Shown in pieces: positions 9,689-20,563 of a DNA stretch of 64,000 bases. Source of the stretch: Streptococcus oralis subsp. tigurinus AZ_3a. GTDB lineage: Bacteria > Bacillota > Bacilli > Lactobacillales > Streptococcaceae. A program made the translations under genes and the position numbers. Location of the stretch: contig AORU01000011.1 of NCBI GenBank assembly GCA_000344275.1, positions 1-64,000 on the forward strand, given 5' to 3'. Every line of letters starts with the position of its first letter. The first letter of the stretch is position 1. The notes beneath the pieces were generated by a model. The model had not been told where the DNA came from. It worked only from the letters and a program-made list of their open reading frames with translations, and ran no database searches.

Positions 9689-11194
9689 TTAGCGTACTGT
9701 ACGGATGCGCATTGTGTTTGTACGAACAGCTTCTCCAACTGGTACACCTGCAACGATAACGATATCGTCACCAGATTGTACAAGACCTGCTTCAACTGCT
9801 TTACGTTCAGCAATTTCGAACATATCGTCAGTTGATGATGGAGCATCTGTCAACATTGGGATAACACCCCAGTTCAACATCAATCCACGTTCTGTCAATT
9901 CGTCAAATGTCAATGCCAAGATATCAGCATTTGGACGGTATTTAGAAATCAAACGTGCTGTGTGACCTGTCTTAGTAAGAGTTACAACCAATTTGATGTC
10001 CATTGAGTTAGTAGCGTCTTTAACAGCTGAAGCCATAACTTCTGTCTTAGAGTTACGTTCGAAAGTATCTGAGTTCAAACGTCCGTATTCATTAAGAAGA
10101 GTTTGTGCGTTCTTGTCAATTGTAGCCATTGTTGCTACTGACTCAAGTGGGTATTTACCATTTGCAGACTCACCTGAAAGCATTGTTGCGTCAGTTCCGT
10201 CGATAACAGCGTTAAATACGTCTGATACTTCTGAACGAGTTGCACGTGGTTTTTCAGTCATTGTTTCAAGCATGTTTGTTGCTGTGATAACAACTTTACC
10301 TGCTGCGTTCACTTTAGTGATAATCATTTTTTGGTAAACTGGAACCATTTCAAATGGAACTTCGATACCCATATCACCACGAGCGATCATGATACCGTCA
10401 GCAGCTTCAATGATTTCATCCAAGTTGTCGATACCTTGTTGGTTTTCGATTTTAGCAAACAATTGAACGTGGCCGTTACCAGTTTCTTCACAGATTGCAC
10501 GAACTTCGTTAACGTCTTTTGCAGTACGGACGAATGAAATCGCGATGAAGTTAATACCTTGTTCAAGACCAAAGCGGATATCATCGTTATCACGTTCAGC
10601 AAGAGCTGGGAAAGGAATTTTAGTGTTAGGGATGTTTACACCTTTTTGTTTAGCGATCACACCATCATTTTCCACTTCAACTACAAATTCACGAGTTGCA
10701 TCGTCTTTTTCTACAACGCGAAGACCAAGTTTACCATCGTCAACCAATACTTGGCGACCAACTTCAACGTCATCATAGATGTCAAGAGCACCAGCAACGT
10801 TCAAAGCAATCACTTCACGAGTTGATTTGATTCCTTGTTTAGTTGCAACACGGATTTTTTCACCAGTTTTGTATGAGTACTCTTTAGCTTCACCTTCGAA
10901 CAATTCAGTACGGATTTCTGGTCCTTTAGTATCAAGAAGGAAACCAACTTTTTTACCTGCAAGTTTTTCTGCAAGTTTAACAGTTGCCATACGTTCACCT
11001 TGTTCTTGGTGGTCACCGTGTGAGAAGTTGAAACGGAATGTGTTAGCTCCTGCTTCAATCAATTTAGCAATGTTTTTTGCTGAAGCTTCAACGTCAAGTT
11101 TTTCACCCCAGTATCCGTCATCACCGAATTTTTTCCCACCACGGATTTCAACCGCAGGACCCAAAGTTGCAACGATTTTTACACGTTTATTCAT
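9689..11194 (-). CDS. pyk: Pyruvate kinase
   Basis: Final step of glycolysis: phosphoenolpyruvate + ADP to pyruvate + ATP. It has 501 residues. The barrel carries IATLGPAVE at the N-terminus, a B domain (about 90-185), KIENQQGIDNLDEI (about 245-258), GIMIARGDMGIEVP (about 265-278) and MTEKPRATRSEVSD; the C-terminal allosteric domain follows. Codon usage is strongly biased, as expected for a highly expressed gene. It is second in the pfkA-pyk operon. Any ATGA-like overlap is absent; the 64-nt gap holds a small TGACC...GGTCA hairpin. Confidence 0.98.
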   Translation of the reverse strand: MNKRVKIVATLGPAVEIRGGKKFGDDGYWGEKLDVEASAKNIAKLIEAGANTFRFNFSHGDHQEQGERMATVKLAEKLAGKKVGFLLDTKGPEIRTELFEGEAKEYSYKTGEKIRVATKQGIKSTREVIALNVAGALDIYDDVEVGRQVLVDDGKLGLRVVEKDDATREFVVEVENDGVIAKQKGVNIPNTKIPFPALAERDNDDIRFGLEQGINFIAISFVRTAKDVNEVRAICEETGNGHVQLFAKIENQQGIDNLDEIIEAADGIMIARGDMGIEVPFEMVPVYQKMIITKVNAAGKVVITATNMLETMTEKPRATRSEVSDVFNAVIDGTDATMLSGESANGKYPLESVATMATIDKNAQTLLNEYGRLNSDTFERNSKTEVMASAVKDATNSMDIKLVVTLTKTGHTARLISKYRPNADILALTFDELTERGLMLNWGVIPMLTDAPSSTDDMFEIAERKAVEAGLVQSGDDIVIVAGVPVGEAVRTNTMRIRTVR

Positions 11195-11258
11195 GATTTG
11201 TGACTCCTTTATATAATTTGACCTTTTATGGTCATTTTACCAGATTAGTTAAAGTTGA

Positions 11259-12332
<1,074 letters not shown>

Positions 12333-12347
12333 CTATTTTTCGTATTT

Positions 12348-15300
12348 TTAGCGATAAATCGTTTTCATGGTAATTTCCTTTAATTTCTCCTGTAAAGCAG
12401 GCTCTTTTTTTACAAAATGCCGTGTAGAAACAACTGTTTTTTGCTCCTCTTCATACCTGATAATCACAGGAATTGGGCCTTTGTATTGTTCTAGGATATT
12501 TGAAATCTCTTTATCGTATTCATGATTTTTAACTTGAATCCAAAATCGTTCCGCCACTGCTTCTTTCAAATCTTGTGCAATCATTTGCAAACGGCCATCT
12601 CGAGATTGAACCTTCCCATTGATATAGTAAAATTTCCCTTCGGAGAGGATGGGGGCGAATTTTCTATATTGATCTGAAAATACAGTCACATCCATCCGAG
12701 ACTTACTGTCATGAACCTGTAGGAAAGCCATGTTCTCGCCCTTCTTGGTTCGAATCACTTTTAGTTTTTGCAATTCAACTAGGAGAGTAGCTTGAGCTCC
12801 CTCAGTAAGATTAGCAATTGACATCGTCGGATAAATGGCTTGTTTGGCAAGAGTTTGGAGAGGATGGGCACTGATACCTACCCCAATCAGTTCTTGCTCC
12901 TTGTAAAATTTCTCTGCCTCAGTAAAATCATCAGCTTCAGTCCAACTATAATTTGTATCCGCAAAGAGTCCACCTAACTCCTCAACAAAAACAAATAAGT
13001 TTGGTAGGTTCACTAAGACTTTCTGACGATTCTTGTCAAATTCATCAAAAAGCCCCAGTTCAACCAAAGGAGTCAGAAGCGACAGTTTCTTGTAATTCTT
13101 GGGAAGACGTGTGACGAAATCTTCCACACTTGAAAAAGGACGATTTTCGATGATCCAGTAAGAAAAATCTCTTGGCATGCCCTTAATGGCTTTTAGACCA
13201 AGATATATTTTCTTCTGAGCAATTTTATCGTGATAGGGAATGCTATTGATTGCTAACGGGGCTACTTCAAAGCCCATCTGCAATGCATCCACAATGTAAT
13301 CGCTACTGGAATAATTCAACATGACTTGGAAGAAAATAGCAGGATAGTGTGTCTTGAAATAAGCAAGCTGGAAAGCCAGCGCTGAGTAGGCATAAGCGTG
13401 GGATCTGTTAAATCCATAGCCCGCAAACTTTTCCATCACTGCAAAGACTTGGTTAGCTTTTTCTTCTGAATGCCCCAATTTCATAGCTCCAGAGATAAAA
13501 TCTTCCTTCATTAAATGCATCTCTTTAGCATTTTTCTTACCCATGGCTCGTCTGAGGACATCGGCTTTGCCAAGGCTGAAACCTCCAAAGCGCTGAGCCA
13601 CCTGCATGACTTGCTCTTGATAGAGCATGATACCGTAGGTTGATGAAAGGATGTCTTCCAAGGCAGGATCCAGCACCGTCACCTTTTCTTTGCCGTGCTT
13701 TCGAGCGACAAAGTTATCAATATAATCACTAGCCCCTGGTCTATTGAGGGATGTCGTTGCTACAACTTCTTCAAAGACTTGCGGCTGAACTCGTTTCAAG
13801 AGTCGAATAGCACCAGGTTGTTCAAATTGGAAAATTCCCTTAGTATTTCCAGCAGCAAAAAGGGCCAGAGTTTCTTTGTCTTCCAGATCAATATCCTCTA
13901 TTTTCAGATGAATACCTTCTGACTCTGACAGTAATTCCTGCATTTTTTGGACAAAAGTTAAGTTACGCAGACCTAGGAAATCCATTTTTAGAAGTCCATT
14001 GGCTTCAACTCCATGAGCATCATACTGGGTGATCAGCATATCCTCACCGTATTTGAGGGGAATATAGTCCGTCAAGTCTTGGTCACTCATGACGACTCCG
14101 GCTGCATGGATAGAGGTCTGACGAGGATACCCTTCAATCTTTCGAGCAATCTCAAAAGCTTTTTGGTATTCAATCTTACTATTGATGACCTGCCTAAATT
14201 GTAAATTCTTTTCATAAGCTGTCGTTAGCGTATCTCGGAAACTGATTTTTTTCGTAATATTTGTTAATTCGTACTCTGGAACACCATAGCGTTTGAAAAC
14301 ATCACGAATTGCCTGTTTTGCTCCAAAGGTCGAATAAGTGACAATCTGTGCCACGTGTTGACTACCATAGCGATCACGAACATAACGAATGAATTCTGGC
14401 CTATAAAGGTCAGGGATGTCGATATCGATATCGGGCATGGTGTAACGCTCGCGATTTAAAAAGCGCTCGAAAATCAGGTTCTTCTCAACTGGATCAATTC
14501 CTGTAATATCAAGTGAGTAGGCGACCAAACTACCTACAGCAGATCCACGCCCCATTCCCATATAGTAACCTTGGGAACGTCCAAAACGCAACAAATCCCA
14601 AACAACTAGGAAATAGTCATCAAAGCCCATATCATGAATAACAGCCAACTCTTCATTCAGTCGCTTTTGATAAAGAACTGAGGTTAACCCCTTGGCTATC
14701 AAGCCTTGTTCAGCCCTCTCTCTAAGTTCTTCTACTGCAGGCCTTTCAGGATTAAAGCGAGGGAGTTTTAAACTTGGATCAAGTTGGTAGCTAACATTCT
14801 CTATCAAATCTTGAAGATTGGCAAGTGCCTGAGGAAAGCGATTTTTAAATCTTGCTTCTAAGTCTGAGACTGGTAGAAAGATCCCTTGCTGTGAATGCAC
14901 ATCCACTTCTCTCAGACTGACATTATCCTTAACTGCCGACAAAATCTGCAAAACCTGTAGGTCTTCTTTGTCAAAGGAGTTGACCTGATACAGTGGAAGA
15001 ATGGGTTTGGTAAAGAGTTCTTGGTGAGTATCGGGACTAACCCCAATAAAATAATCATAACCTAAATCCAGCTGATCGATTCCATCAAAATAAGGAACAA
15101 TAATAGCAACATCTTCGAGGCGGGAGGTGAAGTCAGACCAATTTTTCCGTCCAGTCATTTTTAAAGTAGATAACTTCATCAACTCTTGATAGCCTTTAGT
15201 GGATAGGGCTAGAAAACGGAAAGAAATACTCCTCTCATCTTTGATCAAGGTCATTTCTAGACCGACTAAAGGTTGAATGCCATACTTACGAGTCACTTCT

Positions 15301-15449
15301 AGAAAATGATAGGCTCCATAGAGATTATCCACATCCATAATAGCAAGGTGAGAATAGCCATAGTCTTTAGCCGTTTGAACGTATTTTTCAATCGAAACCA
15401 CACTTTCCATAAAACTATAAACAGTCTTGGTGTCGAGCTGTGCAATCAT
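12348..15449 (-). CDS. dnaE: DNA polymerase III subunit alpha, DnaE type
   Basis: Replicative C-family polymerase; in low-GC Gram-positives DnaE extends RNA primers before handing over to PolC. It has 1033 residues. The N-terminal PHP domain (about 1-200) looks degenerate in its metal ligands, as is usual for DnaE. The palm carries the catalytic PDIDIDIPD at about residues 336-344, and the fingers contain GRGSAVGSLVAYSL just before. An HhH region lies near 780-830, and a C-terminal OB fold begins around ENMAFLQVHD (about 910). It lies upstream of pfkA but has its own promoter. Confidence 0.97.
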   Translation of the reverse strand: MIAQLDTKTVYSFMESVVSIEKYVQTAKDYGYSHLAIMDVDNLYGAYHFLEVTRKYGIQPLVGLEMTLIKDERSISFRFLALSTKGYQELMKLSTLKMTGRKNWSDFTSRLEDVAIIVPYFDGIDQLDLGYDYFIGVSPDTHQELFTKPILPLYQVNSFDKEDLQVLQILSAVKDNVSLREVDVHSQQGIFLPVSDLEARFKNRFPQALANLQDLIENVSYQLDPSLKLPRFNPERPAVEELRERAEQGLIAKGLTSVLYQKRLNEELAVIHDMGFDDYFLVVWDLLRFGRSQGYYMGMGRGSAVGSLVAYSLDITGIDPVEKNLIFERFLNRERYTMPDIDIDIPDLYRPEFIRYVRDRYGSQHVAQIVTYSTFGAKQAIRDVFKRYGVPEYELTNITKKISFRDTLTTAYEKNLQFRQVINSKIEYQKAFEIARKIEGYPRQTSIHAAGVVMSDQDLTDYIPLKYGEDMLITQYDAHGVEANGLLKMDFLGLRNLTFVQKMQELLSESEGIHLKIEDIDLEDKETLALFAAGNTKGIFQFEQPGAIRLLKRVQPQVFEEVVATTSLNRPGASDYIDNFVARKHGKEKVTVLDPALEDILSSTYGIMLYQEQVMQVAQRFGGFSLGKADVLRRAMGKKNAKEMHLMKEDFISGAMKLGHSEEKANQVFAVMEKFAGYGFNRSHAYAYSALAFQLAYFKTHYPAIFFQVMLNYSSSDYIVDALQMGFEVAPLAINSIPYHDKIAQKKIYLGLKAIKGMPRDFSYWIIENRPFSSVEDFVTRLPKNYKKLSLLTPLVELGLFDEFDKNRQKVLVNLPNLFVFVEELGGLFADTNYSWTEADDFTEAEKFYKEQELIGVGISAHPLQTLAKQAIYPTMSIANLTEGAQATLLVELQKLKVIRTKKGENMAFLQVHDSKSRMDVTVFSDQYRKFAPILSEGKFYYINGKVQSRDGRLQMIAQDLKEAVAERFWIQVKNHEYDKEISNILEQYKGPIPVIIRYEEEQKTVVSTRHFVKKEPALQEKLKEITMKTIYR

Positions 15450-15480
15450 TTCTTCTCCTCCTTGCTTTCGTTTTACTACT

Positions 15481-15489
15481 ATTATACCA
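15481..15489 (-). promoter_or_regulatory. Promoter of dnaE
   Basis: Extended -10 TGGTATAAT on the bottom strand, TATAAT at 15481-15486, about 30 nt before the ATG. Confidence 0.6.
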
Positions 15490-15796
15490 TTTTAAGTTGG
15501 ACATTGAAGCAACTCGGATGCTTTCTTTTTAACATCAGCATTTACAACCTCTCCGTCTTTCTTCCCTTTAATTTTTAATATTATAAGATGGATTTGAATA
15601 TCATTTTAGACATTTTTATGCTAAGTAAAGTATAATAAAGCCGGACTCTATATGCAATTTCACATATAAAAAATTTTAAGAAAGGGCTTTTTATTATAGT
15701 ATTTATTCACCATTTTATAATAACTTACTAAACAGGTATTCCGCTTCACGAAATTTCTTGCATTAAAGTTTATTTATTCCATTTTTCATTATTTTT
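15490..15796. other. AT-rich intergenic stretch with an interrupted palindrome
   Basis: Between the divergent dnaE and pepX promoters there is no credible gene. The notable structure is at 15631-15698: TATAATAAAGCC pairs with GGGCTTTTTATTATA, and inside them TATATG pairs with CATATA. The right arm ends in a T-rich tail, so it could act as a terminator or be the relic of a small transposable repeat. It does not match the BOX or RUP repeats as I remember them. Confidence 0.4.
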
Positions 15797-15805
15797 TGAT
15801 ATAAT
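15797..15805 (+). promoter_or_regulatory. Promoter of pepX
   Basis: Extended -10 TGATATAAT with the hexamer at 15800-15805. A 30-nt leader contains AAAGGAGAG before the ATG at 15836. Confidence 0.6.
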
Positions 15806-15835
15806 AAATTCAGTCTGTTTTCAAAGGAGAGAACC

Positions 15836-18109
15836 ATGCGTTTTAATCAATTTAGCTATCTTCCGACCTCTAGTTCTCAACAATTAGATGAATTAGCAAG
15901 TCTTGGTCTGAAATTGTCACCTCATCTGCCCTTAAAAAAGCAATTTGAAGACTTCATCCACTGGAGTTTTTTCACTTATTCTAACACAGATTATGTCTTA
16001 TCCACTTTGGCTGCGGATAACGAAACAGATCTATTAACTTTTTTCCAATCAGAGCGTAATTTAACTGCTGATGTTTTCTACACGGTAGTTTTCCAACTTT
16101 TAGGGTTTAACTATTTTGTTGACTTTGAGGACGCCGAACAATTCCGTAAAGAAACTGGATTTCCTATTGTTTATGGAGATCTCATCGAAAATCTTTATCA
16201 GTTACTCAATACGCGAACGAAAAAAGGAAATACGCTCATCGACCAACTTGTTAGTGACGGACTCATTTTAGAAGACAATCACTACCACTACTTTAACGGT
16301 AAGAGCTTGGCAACCTTCTCTACTCATGATGTCATTCGTGAAGTCGTGTATGTCGAGAGTCGTGTGGATACTGATAAAGACGGTCTCCCTGACTTAGTCA
16401 AGGTCAGCATTATTCGCCCGCGTTATGATGGACAAATTCCTTCTGTTATGACTGCCAGCCCTTATCACCAAGGGACCAACGGCAAAGCTAGCGATAAAGC
16501 TCTCTACAAAATGGAAGGGGAGCTTGAGGTCAAACCTGCCCACACCATTCAACTTGAGGAGCCCAAGCTGAATTTAGTCGAACCTATCGGCCAAGCTGAA
16601 CTCGTATCTGAAGCTGAAGAAAAGCTATCTCATATCAATAGCTCATATACTCTAAATGACTACTTCCTCCCACGTGGATTTGCCAATCTCTATGTATCGG
16701 GTGTTGGAACTAAAGATTCTCAAGGGCTCATGACCAATGGGGACTACCAGCAAATTGAAGCATATAAAAACGTAATTGACTGGCTTAATGGTCGTTGCCG
16801 TGCTTTCACGGACCACACGCGCAAGCGCCAAATCAAGGCTGACTGGTCAAACGGCAAAGTCGCAACAACAGGTATTTCCTATCTCGGTACCATGTCCAAT
16901 GGTCTCGCCACCACTGGTGTTGATGGCTTAGAAGTCATCATCGCTGAAGCAGGTATTTCCTCTTGGTACAACTACTATCGGGAAAATGGTCTAGTGACCA
17001 GCCCAGGTGGTTATCCGGGTGAGGATTTTGACTCACTTGCTGAATTGACCTACTCCCGTAATCTCCAAGCTGGTGACTATATTCGTGGCAATGAAGCTCA
17101 TCAAGCAGATTTAGAGAAGGTTAAAGAGAACCTCGATCGCAAGACTGGTGACTACAATCAGTTTTGGCATGACCGCAACTATCTGATCAATGCTCACAAG
17201 GTTCAAGCTGAGGTCATCTTTACGCATGGTTCCCAGGATTGGAATGTCAAACCTCTTCATGTTTACCAGATGTTTCATGCCCTTCCTAGCCATATCAATA
17301 AGCACCTCTTTTTCCATCATGGTGCCCATGTTTATATGAATAACTGGCAGTCGATTGACTTCCGAGAGTCCATGAATGCCTTGTTAAGTAAGAAACTGTT
17401 AGGACTTGACTCAAGCTATCAACTTCCGACTGTCATCTGGCAGGACAATATCGCACCGCAAACATGGCAGGGGCTTGATGACTTTGGCAAACAGGATGAA
17501 CTGCATACCTTCTCTCTTGGAACTGAGGAAAAAGTGATTCAAAACCAGTATGGTCAAAAAGATTTTGATCGTTATGGAAAGACTTACCAGACCTTCAACA
17601 CAGAACTTTACCAAGGAAAAGCTAATCAGATCACCATTGACCTTCCAGTAAGTCAAGACATTCACTTAAATGGGCGAGTGGAGCTGAAACTTCGTGTCAA
17701 ATCGAGTACGAACAAGGGCTTATTATCAGCCCAACTGTTAGAACTTGGACAAAAGAAATATCTACAACCTTATCCAGCAGTTCAATCAGTCCGAACCATT
17801 GATAATGGTCGTTACCACATGTTAGAAAATCTCTGTGAACTGCCATTCAACCCAAGTGCCCAACGTGTCATCACTAAAGGCTACCTCAATCTTCAAAACC
17901 GAAATGATCTCTTGACAATTGAAGAAATTCAACCAAATGAATGGATGGACTTCAAGCTAGAGCTCCAACCAACTATCTACAAACTTAAAGAAGGAGACAC
18001 TCTCCGCTTGGTTCTCTACACAACAGACTTTGAGATTACAATTCGAGATAATACAGACTATCACTTGACTGTTGATTTAGCACAGTCTACTATCACTATT
18101 CCCTCATAA
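15836..18109 (+). CDS. pepX: Xaa-Pro dipeptidyl-peptidase
   Basis: S15-family serine peptidase that releases X-Pro dipeptides from peptide N-termini, feeding amino acid supply from casein- or collagen-like peptides. It has 757 residues. An N-terminal helical domain is followed by an alpha/beta-hydrolase core with the catalytic triad S348 (GISYLG), D468 (GSQDWN) and H498 (HHGAH), at the positions known for lactococcal PepX. A C-terminal jelly-roll domain ends at about 757. There is no signal peptide, so it is cytoplasmic. An ArgR-family gene follows 18 nt later, probably in the same transcript. Confidence 0.97.
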   Translation: MRFNQFSYLPTSSSQQLDELASLGLKLSPHLPLKKQFEDFIHWSFFTYSNTDYVLSTLAADNETDLLTFFQSERNLTADVFYTVVFQLLGFNYFVDFEDAEQFRKETGFPIVYGDLIENLYQLLNTRTKKGNTLIDQLVSDGLILEDNHYHYFNGKSLATFSTHDVIREVVYVESRVDTDKDGLPDLVKVSIIRPRYDGQIPSVMTASPYHQGTNGKASDKALYKMEGELEVKPAHTIQLEEPKLNLVEPIGQAELVSEAEEKLSHINSSYTLNDYFLPRGFANLYVSGVGTKDSQGLMTNGDYQQIEAYKNVIDWLNGRCRAFTDHTRKRQIKADWSNGKVATTGISYLGTMSNGLATTGVDGLEVIIAEAGISSWYNYYRENGLVTSPGGYPGEDFDSLAELTYSRNLQAGDYIRGNEAHQADLEKVKENLDRKTGDYNQFWHDRNYLINAHKVQAEVIFTHGSQDWNVKPLHVYQMFHALPSHINKHLFFHHGAHVYMNNWQSIDFRESMNALLSKKLLGLDSSYQLPTVIWQDNIAPQTWQGLDDFGKQDELHTFSLGTEEKVIQNQYGQKDFDRYGKTYQTFNTELYQGKANQITIDLPVSQDIHLNGRVELKLRVKSSTNKGLLSAQLLELGQKKYLQPYPAVQSVRTIDNGRYHMLENLCELPFNPSAQRVITKGYLNLQNRNDLLTIEEIQPNEWMDFKLELQPTIYKLKEGDTLRLVLYTTDFEITIRDNTDYHLTVDLAQSTITIPS

Positions 18110-18127
18110 AAGGAGCTATTAACACTT

Positions 18128-18598
18128 ATGAACAAATCTGAACACAGACACCAACTTATTCGTGCCCTCGTTTCAAAAAACAAAATCCATACCCAAGCGG
18201 AATTGCAAGCCTTGTTAGCCGAAAACGATATCCAAGTTACACAGGCAACCTTATCACGCGATATCAAAACCATGAACCTTTCAAAAGTACGAGAAGAAGA
18301 TAATTCTTACTACGTGTTAAATACAGGCTCTATCTCCAAGTGGGAAAAACGTCTCGAAAATTATATGGAAGATGCTCTTGTTATGTTGCGTCCTGTCCAA
18401 CACCAAGTTATTTTGAAAACTTTACCCGGTTTAGCCCAATCATTTGGATCTGTAATTGATTCCTTGGACTTTCCAGATGTCATTGCAACGCTTTGTGGAG
18501 ATGATGTCTGCATGATTATCTGTGAAGATGCTACAAAAGCGCAAGCTTGTTTTGAAAGCCTTAAAAAATATGCGCCACCATTTTTCTTTGGTGAATAA
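18128..18598 (+). CDS. ArgR/AhrC-family transcriptional regulator
   Basis: A 156-residue arginine-repressor-type protein. The N-terminal winged helix (about 1-70) contains TQATLSRDIKTMNLSKV, the family's recognition motif. The C-terminal oligomerisation and effector domain (about 80-150) reads LCGDDVCMII where arginine-binding ArgR proteins usually have a GDD-T pattern, so ligand binding may be altered. Streptococci carry several ArgR paralogues that act together on arginine genes. Location behind pepX suggests a link between peptide use and amino-acid sensing; that is inference. Confidence 0.9.
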   Translation: MNKSEHRHQLIRALVSKNKIHTQAELQALLAENDIQVTQATLSRDIKTMNLSKVREEDNSYYVLNTGSISKWEKRLENYMEDALVMLRPVQHQVILKTLPGLAQSFGSVIDSLDFPDVIATLCGDDVCMIICEDATKAQACFESLKKYAPPFFFGE

Positions 18599-18602
18599 AA
18601 CA

Positions 18603-18637
18603 AATCCCGTGATCAAAAAATCACGGGAATTTTTTAT
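18603..18637. terminator. Bidirectional terminator between argR-like gene and the obg operon
   Basis: TCCCGTGAT-loop-ATCACGGGA followed by AATTTTTTA on the top strand and T-rich on the other strand. It serves two convergent transcripts. Confidence 0.85.
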
Positions 18638-18798
18638 TTCTTTGACTGTGTTTCTTCTTTCTTTGTGCGTGCTAATCGAAGAGCACGTTTAGGGTTGAGA
18701 CGATTAAACAATTCTTCTAGTTTCTTTTCATTCCACACATCTGCTGCAGAAACAAAATTTCCATCTGCATCTCGGAATGATATCGGTTTATCTCCCAT
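18634..18798 (-). CDS. Small conserved-looking protein of unknown function, 54 residues
   Basis: Not named. The frame opens at ATG 18796-18798 and closes with TAA at 18634-18636, encoding a soluble, charged peptide beginning MGDKPISFRDADG. It continues with a helix rich in Glu/Lys/Leu (WNEKKLEELFNRLNP) and ends in a basic tail. AGGAG overlaps the obg stop codon and sits 6 nt before the ATG, so translation is probably coupled to obg. I recall a small open reading frame at the same place behind obg in pneumococcus. No membrane segment is present. Confidence 0.75.
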   Translation of the reverse strand: MGDKPISFRDADGNFVSAADVWNEKKLEELFNRLNPKRALRLARTKKEETQSKK

Positions 18799-18807
18799 AT
18801 CAATCTC

Positions 18808-20118
18808 CTAGTCTACAAATTCAAACTCAAATTTACCGATGCGAACCAAGTCGCCAGCTTTAGCTCCACGCGCACGAAGGGCTTCGTCAACCCCCATACC
18901 ACGAAGCTGGCGGGCAAATTTCATAACTGATTCGTCACGGTCAAAGTTGGTCATGTTAAAGAGTTTCATGAGTTTTTCACCAGAAAGTACCCATGTCGCA
19001 TCATCATCACGACTAATCTCAAAGGCTTTTTCTTCCTCGTCAAAGCCGTAGTACGCCTCTTCTTCCATATCGGATTCATCATAAATCGGAAATTCTGGAG
19101 TCTTGTCTAACAATTCAGCTGTCGCATCCAAAAGAGTTGCCAAACCTTGCTTGGTCAATCCAGAAATAGGGAAGATGGCTGGAAGTTCCTCAAACTCGTC
19201 GTAGTTTGCTGCCAACTTTTCCTTGAAAGTTTTAAGATTTTCCTGACTTTCAGGCATATCCATCTTGTTGGCCACAATGATCTGCGGACGTTCCATGAGA
19301 CGAAGGTTGTAGGATTCCAATTCTTTATTGATAGCAAGGTAATCCTCGTAAGGATCACGTCCTTCGCTAGCAGACATATCGATGACATGGAGGATGACTC
19401 GTGTACGTTCGATATGTCGGAGGAACTGGGTTCCAAGACCAACACCTTGACTGGCACCTTCAATCAAACCTGGAAGGTCTGCTACTGCAAAAGATTCCCC
19501 TGACTGCGTACGAACCATACCTAAATTTGGGACAATCGTCGTAAAGTGGTAAGCACCGATTTTGGGTTTGGCTGAAGTAATGACACTGAGCAAAGTTGAC
19601 TTGCCGACAGATGGGAAACCGACTAGACCAACATCTGCTAAGATTTTCAATTCCAGTTGCAACCCACGTTCTTGACCTGGTTCTCCATTCTCAGAGATTT
19701 CAGGCGCAGGATTTTTTGGTGTTGCAAAACGGATATTCCCACGACCACCTCGACCGCCATGAGCCACGATAAATTCTTGACCATGTGCAATCAAGTCTGT
19801 AATGACTTTACCTGTTTCTGCATCACGTACAGTAGTTCCCTGTGGCACACGAACACGAAGGTCTTCTGCACCACGTCCATGCATTCCTTTGGTCATTCCT
19901 TTTTCACCGGAATCAGCCTTGAAATGACGGTTATAGCGGAAATCCATCAAGGTACGTAAGCCTTCGTCTACCACGAAAACAACGTTACCTCCACGTCCAC
20001 CATCACCACCCCACGGACCGCCATTAGGGACATATTTTTCACGGCGAAAAGCAACCATGCCATCGCCACCATTACCAGCCTTGACCTTGATCTTAGCTGT
20101 ATCTAAAAACATACTCAT
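18808..20118 (-). CDS. obg: GTPase Obg/CgtA
   Basis: Essential ribosome-associated GTPase involved in 50S assembly and stress signalling. It has 436 residues. The glycine-rich Obg fold (about 1-158) is visible as [20 protein letters not shown] and GGRGGRGN. The G domain has GFPSVGKST (about 166-174), [10 protein letters not shown] and NKMD (about 283), and an OCT domain closes the protein (about 355-436). The start could be either ATG of MSM; both lie behind a weak GAGAAG. A small terminator-like hairpin lies just upstream. Confidence 0.97.
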   Translation of the reverse strand: MSMFLDTAKIKVKAGNGGDGMVAFRREKYVPNGGPWGGDGGRGGNVVFVVDEGLRTLMDFRYNRHFKADSGEKGMTKGMHGRGAEDLRVRVPQGTTVRDAETGKVITDLIAHGQEFIVAHGGRGGRGNIRFATPKNPAPEISENGEPGQERGLQLELKILADVGLVGFPSVGKSTLLSVITSAKPKIGAYHFTTIVPNLGMVRTQSGESFAVADLPGLIEGASQGVGLGTQFLRHIERTRVILHVIDMSASEGRDPYEDYLAINKELESYNLRLMERPQIIVANKMDMPESQENLKTFKEKLAANYDEFEELPAIFPISGLTKQGLATLLDATAELLDKTPEFPIYDESDMEEEAYYGFDEEEKAFEISRDDDATWVLSGEKLMKLFNMTNFDRDESVMKFARQLRGMGVDEALRARGAKAGDLVRIGKFEFEFVD

Positions 20119-20133
20119 ATTTTCTTCTCACTT

Positions 20134-20158
20134 TAAAAAGGCTGGGGAGAACCCAGTC
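20134..20158 (-). terminator. Weak terminator upstream of obg
   Basis: CTGGG-TTCTC-CCCAG followed by CCTTTTT on the bottom strand, between the DUF4044 gene and obg. The five-pair stem suggests partial read-through. Confidence 0.5.
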
Positions 20159-20189
20159 ATTAGTTATTGTTTCTATCCTCGCAGCTTGC

Positions 20190-20324
20190 TTAGAATCTGC
20201 TAAACGCTCCAAGTGCTGTCGCAAAGATACCAGCAAGGGTCACAAACAACATGATGAGCACGACAACAAGTGTCACTTTCTCAAACAATGTTTTTTTACG
20301 TTTTCCATTATCTCCAAAAGCCAT
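20190..20324 (-). CDS. DUF4044-type small membrane protein, 44 residues
   Basis: The frame begins MAFGDNGKRKKT behind AAAGGAG and ends at TAA 20190-20192. A basic N-terminus is followed by a single hydrophobic helix (about residues 17-41), predicting one membrane span with the N-terminus inside. I recognise the pattern as the short DUF4044 family of streptococci and lactobacilli; no function is known to me. It lies 30 nt after the PspC-domain gene, in the same small operon. Confidence 0.75.
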   Translation of the reverse strand: MAFGDNGKRKKTLFEKVTLVVVLIMLFVTLAGIFATALGAFSRF

Positions 20325-20354
20325 AACTTCTCCTTTTCACTTTATAATTCTAAT

Positions 20355-20543
20355 TTAATAGTCTGTCGAAACGGGTGCAACCACCCATAAAATGATGTAA
20401 GCAAGTATTCCTGCTCCATAACAAAATGCAAGAACACCCCAAACAACACGAACAATTGTTGGGTCAATATCAAAATAATGGGCAACTCCTGCACAGACTC
20501 CACCAATTATTTGGTTTTTTCCACTTCGCATTAATTTTTTCAT
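20355..20543 (-). CDS. PspC-domain small membrane protein
   Basis: A 62-residue protein made almost entirely of one PspC domain: a basic N-terminus, KNQIIGGVCAGVAHYFDIDP (about 9-28), then a strongly hydrophobic segment (about 33-57). In other bacteria PspC domains belong to membrane-stress sensing. In streptococci single-domain versions are common and their role is not established. A second in-frame ATG (MRSGKN) is possible as start. It lies between the glycosyltransferase gene and the DUF4044 gene. Confidence 0.88.
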   Translation of the reverse strand: MKKLMRSGKNQIIGGVCAGVAHYFDIDPTIVRVVWGVLAFCYGAGILAYIILWVVAPVSTDY

Positions 20544-20563
20544 AATATTTTCCTCTTATTCTA

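Noticed and set aside
9705..11216. Long antisense frames opposite pyk
   Set aside because: They are by-products of the biased codon use of a highly expressed gene. They show no start signals or protein-like composition.
11222..11250. TGACC/GGTCA hairpin between pfkA and pyk as a terminator
   Set aside because: Only five base pairs and no T run. It may be a processing site, but not a terminator.
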